Below, piece by piece: positions 50,998-59,714 of a DNA stretch of 64,000 nt (position 1 is the stretch's first letter; every line of letters begins with the position of its first letter). Where the stretch lies: positions 744,001 to 808,000 of the forward strand of contig NZ_JAAGOW010000001.1 of NCBI RefSeq assembly GCF_010499245.1. Direction: 5' to 3'. A program made the translations under genes and the position numbers. The stretch is from Variovorax sp. WS11. Lineage in GTDB: Bacteria > Pseudomonadota > Gammaproteobacteria > Burkholderiales > Burkholderiaceae_C. The notes under the pieces were generated by a model. The model worked only from the letters and a program-made list of their open reading frames with translations, did no database searches and was not told the origin of the DNA.

Positions 50998-52059
50998 TTA
51001 TCGAGTGCGCACGCCCATGATTCGCTGTACCTGCTTCACGAACAGCGTTGTGTCCAGGAAGTAGTTTGGATACGCGCGCTTGAGCGCCGCGACCGACTCA
51101 ACCGAAACCAACACGACCTGATCGCGGGAGTTCGCAGGGATCGTGGCTTCGAGCTTCGTGTATCTGTCATTCGCCATCTTGGATTCGTCCGCCCGGAACC
51201 CGACAAGCTCAACCCTCGACGAATCAGGCCTTAGGTGCACAAGGAAGTACTTCTTGTCCTTCTGCTTCCCGACATGCTCGAGCGTCGCGTTGTAGCTTTG
51301 CAAGAGCGGGAGAACTCGAAGATCAACTGATAGCGAGCGAATTTCCTTCACCAACTCCGAGTGGTCACTTGGCACCCCCGGGACCGGCGCGCTCTTCTCG
51401 AGAAGTGCGAAATCTGACGAAACCAGCGAGAAAAAGCGGAGCCAATCGCGCTCGCCCTGATTCGACTTGAGCGCTTGACGAGTGAACGTTCCCACAGCCT
51501 CAACGGCGGTCGCCCAGCTATGTTGCAGCGCACTGCGCATCTGGATCTCAATCTTGAGATCCTTGTAGCATTCCTTGTCCGCCCCAGATGGGAAGTACTT
51601 ATAGATCAGATGAATGCTTCTGTACCCGTCGCTCTTTGGGCTCTCAATGTAGTTCTTGAAACCCGTATTCGAGTGCGAATACTCACGAGTCGCGTAAATG
51701 GCATGAAGCTTTCTGACGGCATCAATGCCCGGGAGAATGCAGCGGCAGCCTCCAATGTCCTGCATCTGCGACAGATGCATGTTTTCCTGTCTGCTCAGCT
51801 TGGCGTGGATGGATTCAAGTCGCTTCGTGCGCTGGGCAGTCAATGCGTTCCCACTCACCTTCGCAGACCGATTTCTCAAGGTCATGTGCAAGAGGTTCAG
51901 CGGATAGCTGTGCGATGCGCGCCAGTTGTTAATCACCTCAAGTGCTCGGATCATTTCTGCCGAATGAACAGAGGGACCCACTACCAGCGTGCGCCCCGCG
52001 GCGTTGACAACAGAACGATCGAACAACGGAACAGCATGAGCCATAAGCGGAGCATCCAA
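50998..52059 (-). CDS. RelA/SpoT-domain (p)ppGpp synthetase-like protein, possible toxSAS/defence protein
   Basis: A 353-residue protein with a complete synthetase core. It shows the basic stretch QRTKRLESIHAKL, DIGGCRCI (Asp101, Arg106), the PKSDGYRSIH loop (Tyr146, His150) and EIQMRSALQHSWA (Glu171, Gln173, Arg175, His180). There is no HD hydrolase, TGS or ACT domain. A stand-alone synthetase on a prophage resembles toxic small alarmone synthetases such as the prophage-borne CapRel, where the product or tRNA modification blocks superinfecting phages. That comparison is by family only. The C-terminal 150 residues are not recognised and could be the sensor. Confidence 0.82.
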   Translation of the reverse strand: MDAPLMAHAVPLFDRSVVNAAGRTLVVGPSVHSAEMIRALEVINNWRASHSYPLNLLHMTLRNRSAKVSGNALTAQRTKRLESIHAKLSRQENMHLSQMQDIGGCRCILPGIDAVRKLHAIYATREYSHSNTGFKNYIESPKSDGYRSIHLIYKYFPSGADKECYKDLKIEIQMRSALQHSWATAVEAVGTFTRQALKSNQGERDWLRFFSLVSSDFALLEKSAPVPGVPSDHSELVKEIRSLSVDLRVLPLLQSYNATLEHVGKQKDKKYFLVHLRPDSSRVELVGFRADESKMANDRYTKLEATIPANSRDQVVLVSVESVAALKRAYPNYFLDTTLFVKQVQRIMGVRTR

Positions 52060-52170
52060 AAAAGATGCCGCATCGTACTTGACCCCATCACGGCTGCGAT
52101 CGGTACGACCTGGCGTGGCCTTTCGGCTGCTATCACAGGTCCGCGACTCGCATGCGTCATGGGGCCAACG

Positions 52171-52199
52171 AAAAAGCCCCGGCTGTTTCCAGTCGGGGC
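52171..52199 (-). terminator. Strong minus-strand terminator upstream of the synthetase gene
   Basis: Ten-base stem (GCCCCGACTG/CAGCCGGGGC, one G-U pair), GAAA loop, then TTTTT on the minus strand. It stands 112 bases before the synthetase start, so it cannot be that gene's own end. It could be an attenuator or the end of a short RNA. Confidence 0.85.
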
Positions 52200-52320
52200 A
52201 AGAAGGTCGGTGGTCTCGACCTTGGAGAAGGGTTCTCCAGAGAGAGGCTTCATCATGGGCGCGTTGAGGACTCCCTTCAACGTCCCTTCGCAGCGGAAAC
52301 CATGCGGCGATCGCCGAACC
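52171..52320 (-). ncRNA. Candidate structured small RNA or attenuator leader
   Basis: On the minus strand five hairpins follow one another: CGGCGA/TCGCCG (52316-52305), GTTGA/TCAAC (52281-52263), TGGAGAA-CCC-TTCTCCA (52239-52223), GGTCG/CGACC (52221-52205) and a GNRA-capped terminator (52199-52171). The interval between the AbiC-like and synthetase genes is otherwise non-coding. A 139-residue open frame spans it but has no protein character. Neither family nor promoter is identified. Confidence 0.45.
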
Positions 52321-52398
52321 GGAACTAATGCACAGTTCGCGTCGAAATTTGCTTGGCCCCCGACTTCCTGCCTCAGGACCGTAGCCAAACTAGCCGGC

Positions 52399-53316
52399 AT
52401 GTCCCAGAAAGAAGACTCGTACTCCGACGACGACCTGCACCTGCACGCGGGCTACATCGTGGTCACCGCCCTTGTTGTCGCGCTGCTGGTCCTGGTCGCC
52501 TATCTGTGGCGATTTGGAGGAATGCCAATCTCCGACCAAACCGGTAGCTGGGGCGAATTCGGCGACTACTTCGGCGGCGTCATGAACCCGATCATTGGGC
52601 TGGCGACCGTGTTTCTGGTTTTCATCACGTTCACGCTCCAGCGCAGGGAACTACGAGCCTCACTGGCGGAGCTGAAGCGTTCGAACCAAAGCGCAGCAGT
52701 TCAAAGCTTCGAGCAGTCGCTCTTCGCATGGCTGGGCAACTATCACTCACTGGTCGGCGCGATCGAGTGGAACGACACGGCCGGCCGCGCCGCCTTACGA
52801 ACCATGTTCTCCAATTGGATTCGGGCGGACTTTCGGGCGGACCGCGGAGACTATGCGACCGATGCCGCCAGGATCGAAGGTTTTGAGGTGATCCTCGAAC
52901 GAGCTCTTGAACAACACGAGGACATCTTCAGCGAGAACCGATCCAGCCTGGACGCCCCCCTTCGTACTCTCTTTCGCCTCGTCAGTTGGATCGACGAACA
53001 CAAGGACTTGAACTTACGCGAAAAGTGGCACTACGTTGCGCTAGTAAGGGCACAGTTGTCTTGGATCGAACTCATTTTTCTTTTCTACAACGCGTTGGGC
53101 CCGCGAGGAGAGAAGTTCGCGAAGCTCTACAACAAGTATGCGATCCTGGACAACCTCGCAGTCGGCGCCGACCCCCTCATCGATGAAGCGGCGATCATCG
53201 TTGCCCGAATCCACGATGGCGAGATCAATGATCCCATTCCATCCCTCAAGGCGCTAAAGCCGACTGCTTTCGCCTCACTGCTCGCACGACGCGCGCTCGG
53301 CCTTCCCGAAGGGTAG
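52399..53316 (+). CDS. Putative phage abortive-infection protein (AbiC-like, putAbiC)
   Basis: A 305-residue protein. Two N-terminal membrane helices (about 18-38 and 62-80) flank the motif WGEFGDYFGGVMNPIIG, which then runs into LQRRELRASLAELKRSNQSA. This is the pattern of the putative phage abortive infection family. The rest is a helical soluble domain. It is divergent from the synthetase gene and so probably a superinfection-exclusion moron. The effector step is unknown. Confidence 0.78.
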   Translation: MSQKEDSYSDDDLHLHAGYIVVTALVVALLVLVAYLWRFGGMPISDQTGSWGEFGDYFGGVMNPIIGLATVFLVFITFTLQRRELRASLAELKRSNQSAAVQSFEQSLFAWLGNYHSLVGAIEWNDTAGRAALRTMFSNWIRADFRADRGDYATDAARIEGFEVILERALEQHEDIFSENRSSLDAPLRTLFRLVSWIDEHKDLNLREKWHYVALVRAQLSWIELIFLFYNALGPRGEKFAKLYNKYAILDNLAVGADPLIDEAAIIVARIHDGEINDPIPSLKALKPTAFASLLARRALGLPEG

Positions 53317-53494
53317 ATTGCTGAGAAAAGCCGCCGGGCGCGGATGCGGGGCGACTTGAGGGCGAGCGGAGCCATCGCGGTCGGCTCATCAGGCTTTCAC
53401 CTGGGAGAAGTTCAGGCAGCGGTGTGTTGCTGCGGTCGAGGGCGAGATGCCAGTGTGTCGGCCTCTGCGGTCTCGCGCCGCAGTCTAACACAGG

Positions 53495-54247
53495 CTACCC
53501 GCGGTGTGCACTCGCAGTGAACCTCTTGATCTGCTGCATCGCCCGGTGCTTGGCGTCGATCATGGCGCGCTCAAGCTGGCGGCCATCCTGGCAATGCTTG
53601 TCGTCGAACGGCAGAGGGCGCTCCCCTGTGCCGCTGCAGGCCTTGCAGCATCGCACTGAGCCCCGACCTCCCACCGGCACGGGGTCGAGCTTCGTGCCCA
53701 GGCAGGTCGGGCAGCGATGGTCGAGCCACCACGCCAGCATCGACAGCGCCTTGGACTCCGGGCTCCGGATGTTGTGATTCGTTCCCCAGGCGATGAGCGC
53801 CTTCTGCGCCATGGGCAATGTGCGGACGCGGCCGATCAGGCGCACGCGCTCCTTCTCGTACCACTCCTCCGCCTGAGTCTGGGCCATGCGACGGCGCTGC
53901 TTCGGCGTGGTCTCGACGGCCTTGACCTGGCCGTTGGGTTCCCGCACCGGCTCGCCCTCCTCGTCCAGGACGTCGACGCGTAGCGGCATCACGCTGGCCA
54001 GGGCCACGATGTCATGCTCGCGCGGCACCCGCGGCTGCTCCGAGGTGTCCCATTCGCTTTCCAGAGCGATCAACGCCCTGCCGAGGACGAATTCGAGCTT
54101 CCGGCCAGTCCACCCGGCCGCAGCCAGGAGCTCAAGCGTGCCGATGCGGCCGCCGTCGTCGTCCATCTTGGTCGGAACCAGGTTGGAGCTGTTGATGGCG
54201 CGGCTGAGGCGCTCATCGATTGCGGGACGATCTTCGGTTTCTGACAT
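53495..54247 (-). CDS. Zinc-finger protein, positional candidate for late antiterminator
   Basis: A 250-residue protein. The C-terminal third has a DnaJ-type Cys cluster (CPTCLGTKLD, then RCCKACSGTGERPLPF) and a helical tail. The rest is charged and helical. AAGGAG precedes ATG 54247. It is the last gene before the late region on the early strand, the place where lambdoid Q genes sit, and Q proteins also carry a zinc finger. The antiterminator role is inferred. Confidence 0.6.
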   Translation of the reverse strand: MSETEDRPAIDERLSRAINSSNLVPTKMDDDGGRIGTLELLAAAGWTGRKLEFVLGRALIALESEWDTSEQPRVPREHDIVALASVMPLRVDVLDEEGEPVREPNGQVKAVETTPKQRRRMAQTQAEEWYEKERVRLIGRVRTLPMAQKALIAWGTNHNIRSPESKALSMLAWWLDHRCPTCLGTKLDPVPVGGRGSVRCCKACSGTGERPLPFDDKHCQDGRQLERAMIDAKHRAMQQIKRFTASAHRG

Positions 54248-54253
54248 CAGCAC

Positions 54254-54584
54254 TCCTTAACTAAACAAACACCTCGTTGAACCCAAATACCTGGAATCCG
54301 GATTCAGCTTCGATTGAAGACCCTGTGGACTGCGCAAAGCACCCCTACCCGCAGGATTGCGAGAGGCGTGCCTTGCGCATTCAGCCGCGACCGTTAGCCC
54401 CGCTTCAGCGCCGTGTGGTTGGCCGATGCGCCCCACACGAACCCCAGACTGTCATCACCGCATCGGTGATCTGCGCACGCTCTAGGGACCAGCACCCACG
54501 TTCCGACTTTGCACACCCGGGTAGTCGGTTTACAGCCTGCGCGCCCGCGTATTGAGCCGCTCGCGCAGACCGGGCATGTGCGGC
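54254..54584. other. Non-coding gap after the primase gene
   Basis: 331 bases contain no supported gene. A palindrome (GAATCCGGATTC near 54295-54306) and a perfect hairpin ATCACCG-CAT-CGGTGAT (54454-54470) stand out. It could hold regulatory sites for the zinc-finger gene or a replication origin, but nothing decides this. Confidence 0.35.
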
Positions 54585-55475
54585 CTACGGCACGGTTTGC
54601 GCCTCGTGCATGCGCACCTTCATCAAAAGTGAGCAGACGGTCAGCAGACCTTCCCGCTTGTGCAGATCGTTGGCATCGTCACCAAGCGTCGGGCTCATGC
54701 AGTACGGCAACCCCGTCTCCTTCGCCGCGCGCTCCCCTGCCCCGCTCTTGTCGTTGTCGGCGAAGACGTAGCGCCGGCCGGACTTGAGCAGCGACGCGAC
54801 GTGAACAAGGTTTGAGTCGCTGAAGGTCACAAGCACCACAGCGTTGAGGCGCATCTGGCGTGCGGCCATTTCGATCGAAAGACCCGTGGCATAGCCTTCA
54901 CAGAGGAAGAACTCGCCCATGCGCGGCCCCAGACGCAACACGGCGCCGCGCGCCTGCATGCCGTAGCTCATCTTCTTGTGCCAGCGGAACTTGCCGGGCT
55001 CCTCCTCGGTGTCGGTCCACCGAATGATCTGGGCGCCCCTGAGCTCGTTCGTCGCGAAGTCCCTCATGGGCACCAACAGGGCCCCATCAGGCAGGCACAG
55101 CCCCTGAGCGTCGCCAAGCCCTTTGCGGAACAGGTAGTCGTGCTGACCAGGGACTGCGGTGCGCATCAGCTCCGCGGCCTTCAGTGCAGCCTTGCGGTGG
55201 CCCTCGCGCTCAGCGGCGCGCATGGCGTCGCGCTTCGCCCTCCAGGCCCGCTTTTCCTCTTCGGTCCAGGGCTTGGCGTCGGGGTCGTCGTACCAGTGCA
55301 CGCGGGCATCACCGTCCCACGCATATACCCAGCCCCGCTGCCCATCCCACAGATAGGCGCCGTTCTTGCTCTTCGGCTTCTCGGTCGTGCCGCACCGCCG
55401 GATTTTGCTGGAGGGCTCAAGCTTCGCCGGATCGATCTCGATGCCGTGCGCGCGAGCGAACTGGATGAAACTCAC
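54585..55475 (-). CDS. Toprim-domain primase
   Basis: A 296-residue protein. The N-terminal region carries SFIQFARAHGIEIDPAKL, then WDGQRGWVYAWDGD. The Toprim domain shows FLCEGYATGLS (catalytic Glu) and YVFADNDKSGAG (Asp-x-Asp). It lacks the fused helicase of P4-alpha type primases; the separate helicase is the next gene upstream. GTG 55475 overlaps the upstream stop as GTGA. Confidence 0.88.
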   Translation of the reverse strand: MSFIQFARAHGIEIDPAKLEPSSKIRRCGTTEKPKSKNGAYLWDGQRGWVYAWDGDARVHWYDDPDAKPWTEEEKRAWRAKRDAMRAAEREGHRKAALKAAELMRTAVPGQHDYLFRKGLGDAQGLCLPDGALLVPMRDFATNELRGAQIIRWTDTEEEPGKFRWHKKMSYGMQARGAVLRLGPRMGEFFLCEGYATGLSIEMAARQMRLNAVVLVTFSDSNLVHVASLLKSGRRYVFADNDKSGAGERAAKETGLPYCMSPTLGDDANDLHKREGLLTVCSLLMKVRMHEAQTVP

Positions 55476-55669
55476 GCTGACGCCTCCGGCTTGTAGCCCG
55501 GGCAATCGTCGCGCCGGCATTCATCGACTTCGGGCACGTCCTTTCCCTGCGTTGGATCCCACAGCAAAAAGCCAGTGACGGGCATCCGCAGACGATCGAT
55601 GCCGAAGAACTTCGCCAGCTCGGGCGGGTGCTCTTCATACGCTAGCTTGCAGCGCTCGCATTTGGTCAT
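55472..55669 (-). CDS. Small Cys-rich zinc-finger protein
   Basis: A 65-residue protein with CERC near the N-terminus and CRRDDC near the C-terminus, probably one zinc site. It is coupled to helicase (upstream, four-base overlap) and primase (downstream), so it likely assists phage replication. Confidence 0.7.
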   Translation of the reverse strand: MTKCERCKLAYEEHPPELAKFFGIDRLRMPVTGFLLWDPTQGKDVPEVDECRRDDCPGYKPEASA

Positions 55670-57213
55670 GCCGCCACCGCCTGCTTCTTGCGCGCCGCGG
55701 CAGCTGCAATGTGGAGGCTCTGGCGCTTGCCCTTGAGCCGCTTGGCGAGCTCCGCCGACACCGGCACAACAGGTGCCGAGTCAGCGTGCCATGAAGAAGG
55801 CGGCGGGCTGCCCGTGATCTCCTTGAACTGCATGTACGGGTAACCGGACTTCGACTTGACCCAATCGGTGTTCCTGGCGAACGTGCAGAGCTGGCGCCAG
55901 AGGTGCAGCTTGTCGTCGGCCAGCTTCTTCTTGTTGAGCACGACCTCCTTCATCGCTCCGGCCTCGTGACCGATGAGCGACTGGGCGACGATCTCGAAGC
56001 CGCAGGACATGCACCGCTGACGGAAAGGCTTGTAGCTGCACTTCGGACAGCCGGTGCGCTCCCGCTCATCCTTGCCCTCAGGTCGAATCGCCTTGTCGAG
56101 CGCCTCACCCTTATCGAGCGAAGCCAGACCGTCGAAGTAGATCGTGGTGAAGTCCTCGGCGAAGCGGGTGATGTTGCCGCTGTGATCCAGCAGTAGGCAG
56201 TCGGTCTTGCCGGTCTCCGGCGACGATCGCAAGCCCCGGCCCCACATCTGGATTGCGGTGGAGAGCGATTTCCGCAGAGGCCGGCAGTCCACCACGCAGC
56301 CGACGTCCTGCACGTCAAAGCCTTTGGCCAAGGCCTCCACTGAGATCAACACGCGCACGACCGAGTCGGGCTTGCTGAACTCCTTGACCAAGCCCTTGCG
56401 AACTGGCGGTGTGGTGTCCTGCGTGAACGTTGCCGCGAGCACTCCAGCCTCGTTGAAATGCCGGCAGAGTTCTTCGCAGTGGGCAATCGTTGCCCCGAAG
56501 ACGATCGTCTTCCGGCCCTCGGCATGGCGCAGCCATTCGGACACAACGTCGCCGATGATCTCCATGCCGCGCGCACCGGCTTCGCCTTGCTGCCACTCGC
56601 CGAAGTTGTCGACCTTGGCGCCGTCCATGTCCGGCTTCTGGCAGGACAGCACGCGCATCGGCACCAGAATGCCTTCCAGAGTCAGCTCGTGCATCGTTGC
56701 AGGAGCCACCAAGTTCGTGAAGATCTTGCCGAGGCCGCGGGAGAACGGCGTGGCGGAAAGGCCGATGACCCGTACGCCCTCCTCTTCGGCCTTCTTGACC
56801 CACGTCTCGCGCATCGTGTGCGCCTCGTCGACGATAAGGACGTCGGTCTTCGGCCAGCCCCGGCTTTCGATGGTCTGCACGCTGGCAATCTGAAGCGGCT
56901 TCGACCAGTCCTGCCGGTGGTGGTCGCCCTGGATGACACCGTGGTCTGTCAACCCATACTCGTCGGCGCGGGCGCTGGTCTGGTCTATCAGCGTGATCCG
57001 GTCGCACAGGAACGTCGCGCGCTTGCCCTGCTTGAGCGCCTTGTGCGCAATGCGCAGGCCCAAATACGTCTTGCCCCCACCCGTGGGCGCCATGAGCATT
57101 TGATTCTTGTGGCCGGCAAGGATGCCCTCGGCGATGTTCTTCATGGCCTGGGCCTGGAACGGGCGCGGCGGCTTGAAGCCGGCGGGCACCTCGTTTTCGA
57201 AGAGCGAGTTCAT
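55666..57213 (-). CDS. DEAD/DEAH-box superfamily 2 helicase
   Basis: A 515-residue helicase. Walker A is APTGGGKT (about 42-49), DEAH is at 129-132, SAT is in GLSATPFSRG, and motif VI is in QMWGRGLRSS. Two CxxC pairs (CPKC, CMSC) form a zinc ribbon near residues 390-405. It unwinds DNA for phage replication with the downstream primase. ATGA overlap with the ParB-like gene. Confidence 0.92.
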   Translation of the reverse strand: MNSLFENEVPAGFKPPRPFQAQAMKNIAEGILAGHKNQMLMAPTGGGKTYLGLRIAHKALKQGKRATFLCDRITLIDQTSARADEYGLTDHGVIQGDHHRQDWSKPLQIASVQTIESRGWPKTDVLIVDEAHTMRETWVKKAEEEGVRVIGLSATPFSRGLGKIFTNLVAPATMHELTLEGILVPMRVLSCQKPDMDGAKVDNFGEWQQGEAGARGMEIIGDVVSEWLRHAEGRKTIVFGATIAHCEELCRHFNEAGVLAATFTQDTTPPVRKGLVKEFSKPDSVVRVLISVEALAKGFDVQDVGCVVDCRPLRKSLSTAIQMWGRGLRSSPETGKTDCLLLDHSGNITRFAEDFTTIYFDGLASLDKGEALDKAIRPEGKDERERTGCPKCSYKPFRQRCMSCGFEIVAQSLIGHEAGAMKEVVLNKKKLADDKLHLWRQLCTFARNTDWVKSKSGYPYMQFKEITGSPPPSSWHADSAPVVPVSAELAKRLKGKRQSLHIAAAAARKKQAVAA

Positions 57214-58112
57214 GCCGGCTGACCTGCCTTCCGCTCCCAGTGCTTGACCGAGCCCTTCAGCCTCGCGATCTCGGTCAGCATGCTGTCGATGCGGGATTGC
57301 AATCCGCGGTTCAAGTCGCGAACCTTCTTTGCTTCCGCCAAGGCAGCGGCGACCTGATCACTGGCGTCGAGAACCTTGACGGCCGCTTCGAGATCGTCGC
57401 GCGCCTCTGCAAGTTGCTCCCGCAGTGCCGAGAGCTCAGCCTCAAGCTCTTCGATCCTGGCCGTTGCTTCGCCGACCTCGCCCTTGGCGCGGGCCGCCTT
57501 GAGTTCGGCGCGCACGAGATCGGCCGCGGGCCCCTTTTTTGGCTTGCCCTTGAACTTCGCAGGCTTCGGCGGCGGCGGTGCGCTGATCGCGGCGGCCTGC
57601 TCTTCCTTCGGCAGCCTGGCGATCTCGGCGGCCGCCTTGACCGACACCACGCCGGTTTTCACCGCCTCCTTGACTTCGGGTGCTGCGTTTGCCTCGACGA
57701 CCTTGGCGTGCTGAATGGTGCGTACGGTCACGCCAGCCTTCGCGGCCATCTCTTCGTTTGACCGCTGAAAGGGTGAACTGAGTTCACCCTTATCGGGCCG
57801 GTGTGATGGCTTCCAGGCGCTGAGCGAAACTTCAATCAACGCCCAGGCGCCGAGCGGGAGGTGCCGGCGATGCTTGTTCTGCGCCCGAACGAAGTCAACC
57901 GGATCGACGCCGACGGCAAGCGGTGTCTCAGGGCACGCGCACACCAGGTCGCATGAAGCTCGATAACGGTTCCACCCGTCGAGAACCTTGCCCTCGTAGA
58001 GCGTGATCGGGTTCTGCACCCCTATGTTGGTGATGCTGTCGACGAGCGCCGCATACTCTGCGTCGCTCATGGCCGGGAACGCGGCCGACAGGGGATGCTG
58101 TTCGTAGTGCAT
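57210..58112 (-). CDS. ParB-like N-terminal domain protein with coiled-coil tail
   Basis: A 300-residue protein. The ParB/Srx-like domain is in the first 90 residues (LVDSITNIGVQNPITLYEGK, LDGWNRYRA). A helix-turn-helix follows near SNEEMAAKAGVTVRTIQHAK. A long coiled coil (EELEAELSALREQLAEARDD) ends the protein. No ParA is near, so a plasmid-partition role is unlikely; it is more probably a replication or regulatory factor. Confidence 0.8.
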   Translation of the reverse strand: MHYEQHPLSAAFPAMSDAEYAALVDSITNIGVQNPITLYEGKVLDGWNRYRASCDLVCACPETPLAVGVDPVDFVRAQNKHRRHLPLGAWALIEVSLSAWKPSHRPDKGELSSPFQRSNEEMAAKAGVTVRTIQHAKVVEANAAPEVKEAVKTGVVSVKAAAEIARLPKEEQAAAISAPPPPKPAKFKGKPKKGPAADLVRAELKAARAKGEVGEATARIEELEAELSALREQLAEARDDLEAAVKVLDASDQVAAALAEAKKVRDLNRGLQSRIDSMLTEIARLKGSVKHWERKAGQPA

Positions 58113-58127
58113 GCTTCCGACTGCCCC

Positions 58128-58571
58128 TTAGAACGGCACGTAGTCCGGCTCTGCCTGGACGGCCAGCCAGCGCACAGCAAAGCTACCGGTCGAGGCGGGG
58201 ATCGCGCGTTCGATCCCGGCTGCCAGCGCAGATACCGATGCCGCGTCGAAGTCGACATCCACGTTCTTGTAGAGCGACGCGATGAGGAAGCCCTCCCCTG
58301 CGCGCGCAGCCTCCAGGAACGACGCCGCCGCATAGGTCGACCGTGGACCACCGCCATCTGGCGTGAGCGTGATGACGGGGTACGCGGTGGGCGGTGCCGG
58401 GACACGGACCCACTTGCCATCGACCAGCGATGAGCTCGAGCCACTGTGGTGAACCTGGCCGCCGTACTGGAGCAACACCAGGAACTCGCGGCCCGACTCG
58501 GCGCGCATGCGGCCCAGGTCGACGGAGATGCCGTCAACCATGGGGCCAGTGTCGAAGACGTTCATTTCCAT
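58128..58571 (-). CDS. Hypothetical early phage protein, 147 residues
   Basis: GAAGGAAAAG precedes ATG 58571; ATG 58565 is an alternative. The product has a predicted alternating beta/helix pattern (DLGRMRAESGREFLVLLQYG, GFLIASLYKNVDVDFDAASV) and no known motif. It lies between the ParB-like gene and a small DNA-binding candidate on the early strand. Confidence 0.65.
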   Translation of the reverse strand: MEMNVFDTGPMVDGISVDLGRMRAESGREFLVLLQYGGQVHHSGSSSSLVDGKWVRVPAPPTAYPVITLTPDGGGPRSTYAAASFLEAARAGEGFLIASLYKNVDVDFDAASVSALAAGIERAIPASTGSFAVRWLAVQAEPDYVPF

Positions 58572-58692
58572 GCTTTTCCTTCGTGAGCCATGCACCACCT
58601 GGCGCTCGACCAGGAGCGATGCACGCGCAGCCAATAGATGAAGTGGTAGACGTAGAGGACGCGGTTCATCCCGCGACCTGCCCGCGGCCTGG

Positions 58693-58926
58693 TCACTTCA
58701 GATCGCCCCAATCCGTCGCGGGCACTTCGGGCTCCGAGAGCAGCGGATTCCCTCGCGCCATGCTCTGCAATAACTTCGACCTGTGAGCTGTCTCCTGCAC
58801 GAATTTGCTCAGCACCTTGATGTTCAAGGTGTTGCGGTCCATGCCCCAGGTGTGGGCGATGGCATCGAGTGCTTGAGCGAGCTCGGCCGGCGCGAGACCG
58901 CGCATTTCTACTTTGTCACTTGGCAT
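58693..58926 (-). CDS. Small helical protein, possible ribbon-helix-helix regulator
   Basis: A 77-residue protein with the segment LAQALDAIAHTWGMDRNTLN and a second helix. This spacing could be a short DNA-binding fold, but no known family is certain. It lies downstream of the Cro-like gene on the early strand. Confidence 0.6.
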   Translation of the reverse strand: MPSDKVEMRGLAPAELAQALDAIAHTWGMDRNTLNIKVLSKFVQETAHRSKLLQSMARGNPLLSEPEVPATDWGDLK

Positions 58927-58941
58927 GTTTGCCCTCCAACC

Positions 58942-59202
58942 ATGAACACAGCACGCCCGGATCCAGACGTACCTCTACCCCACGCCGACGGCGTGGTCCT
59001 GCATAGCAGCGCGCGCACGCGCATGTCGACGAACTTGGATTCGCTACTCGGGGGGCGATCTCGGATCGCCATCGCGACCACCCGGCTTGAGATGCGCGTG
59101 GTGGACGGTGACCTCGTGATGCACTTCACCGCGCATCGGGCCGACGATCTGCCGGCACGACCGGCGGCAAACGGTCGCCAGTACCGCAGGCAAGCCCGAT
59201 GA
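58942..59202 (+). CDS. Hypothetical protein, 86 residues (uncertain)
   Basis: It opens with a Pro/Ala-rich stretch and has a more ordered middle (SRIAIATTRLEMRVVDGDLV). No ribosome-binding site is visible before ATG 58942, and it is divergent only 15 bases from the neighbour. It may be real or chance. Confidence 0.4.
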   Translation: MNTARPDPDVPLPHADGVVLHSSARTRMSTNLDSLLGGRSRIAIATTRLEMRVVDGDLVMHFTAHRADDLPARPAANGRQYRRQAR

Positions 59203-59265
59203 GGTGCCCGCCCTCTCCCAAAGCAGAATCCGGGTTCCTCAACACGCAAAACGGAAAGGGCGAGC

Positions 59266-59673
59266 ATGGAAACCAACCCGGAAACGAGGCAACTCGTGAC
59301 CTTCGAAGTTGTCGAAACGACAGACCCACTGGCGAAAGCGTTGGAGTTCGGCGACGAGAATGGAAAGAAGGAGGCCTTCATAGTTGGCCCCGAGGGTCTG
59401 TCAGAGTTGATTCAAGACCTTCATGGCCTGGTGAATCACTGGTCGGAGTTCCCTTCGGAGGTGGCTCGGTCGCTGGCGCCCCCAGAGAACTCTCTTGCCG
59501 CGAGCAATATTCAGTTTGGGATTGGCCGGGAGCCAACGGAAGCTTCAATGCTTGTGCACTCGGGGCCCGTGCAGATGACTTACCTGCTGCCGCTTTCGGT
59601 GTTGATTCAGGCAATCTCGTCGTTTGCGAAGAACGTAAGACTCGTGCAGCCACCAGGTTCACCGGTCCAGTGA
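59266..59673 (+). CDS. Hypothetical protein, 135 residues
   Basis: AAAGGGCGAGC precedes ATG 59266. The acidic product (TFEVVETTDPLAKALEFGDE, LIQDLHGLVNHWSEFPSE) has no membrane segment and no family I recognise. It is transcribed against the early operon and convergent with the Cro-like gene, 41 bases away. Possibly an antisense-encoded moron. Confidence 0.6.
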   Translation: METNPETRQLVTFEVVETTDPLAKALEFGDENGKKEAFIVGPEGLSELIQDLHGLVNHWSEFPSEVARSLAPPENSLAASNIQFGIGREPTEASMLVHSGPVQMTYLLPLSVLIQAISSFAKNVRLVQPPGSPVQ

Positions 59674-59714
59674 TGCGGCGCTTGCTTGGCGCGAAGTGGC
59701 GAAGGGCGTACATC

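Noticed and set aside
51981..52400. A 139-residue minus-strand frame upstream of the synthetase gene
   Set aside because: It spans several hairpins and a terminator and shows no protein character, so it is read as RNA or regulatory DNA.
54277..54555. A 92-residue plus-strand frame in the gap after the primase gene
   Set aside because: It has no ribosome-binding site, is Pro/Arg/Ala-rich and crosses a perfect hairpin.
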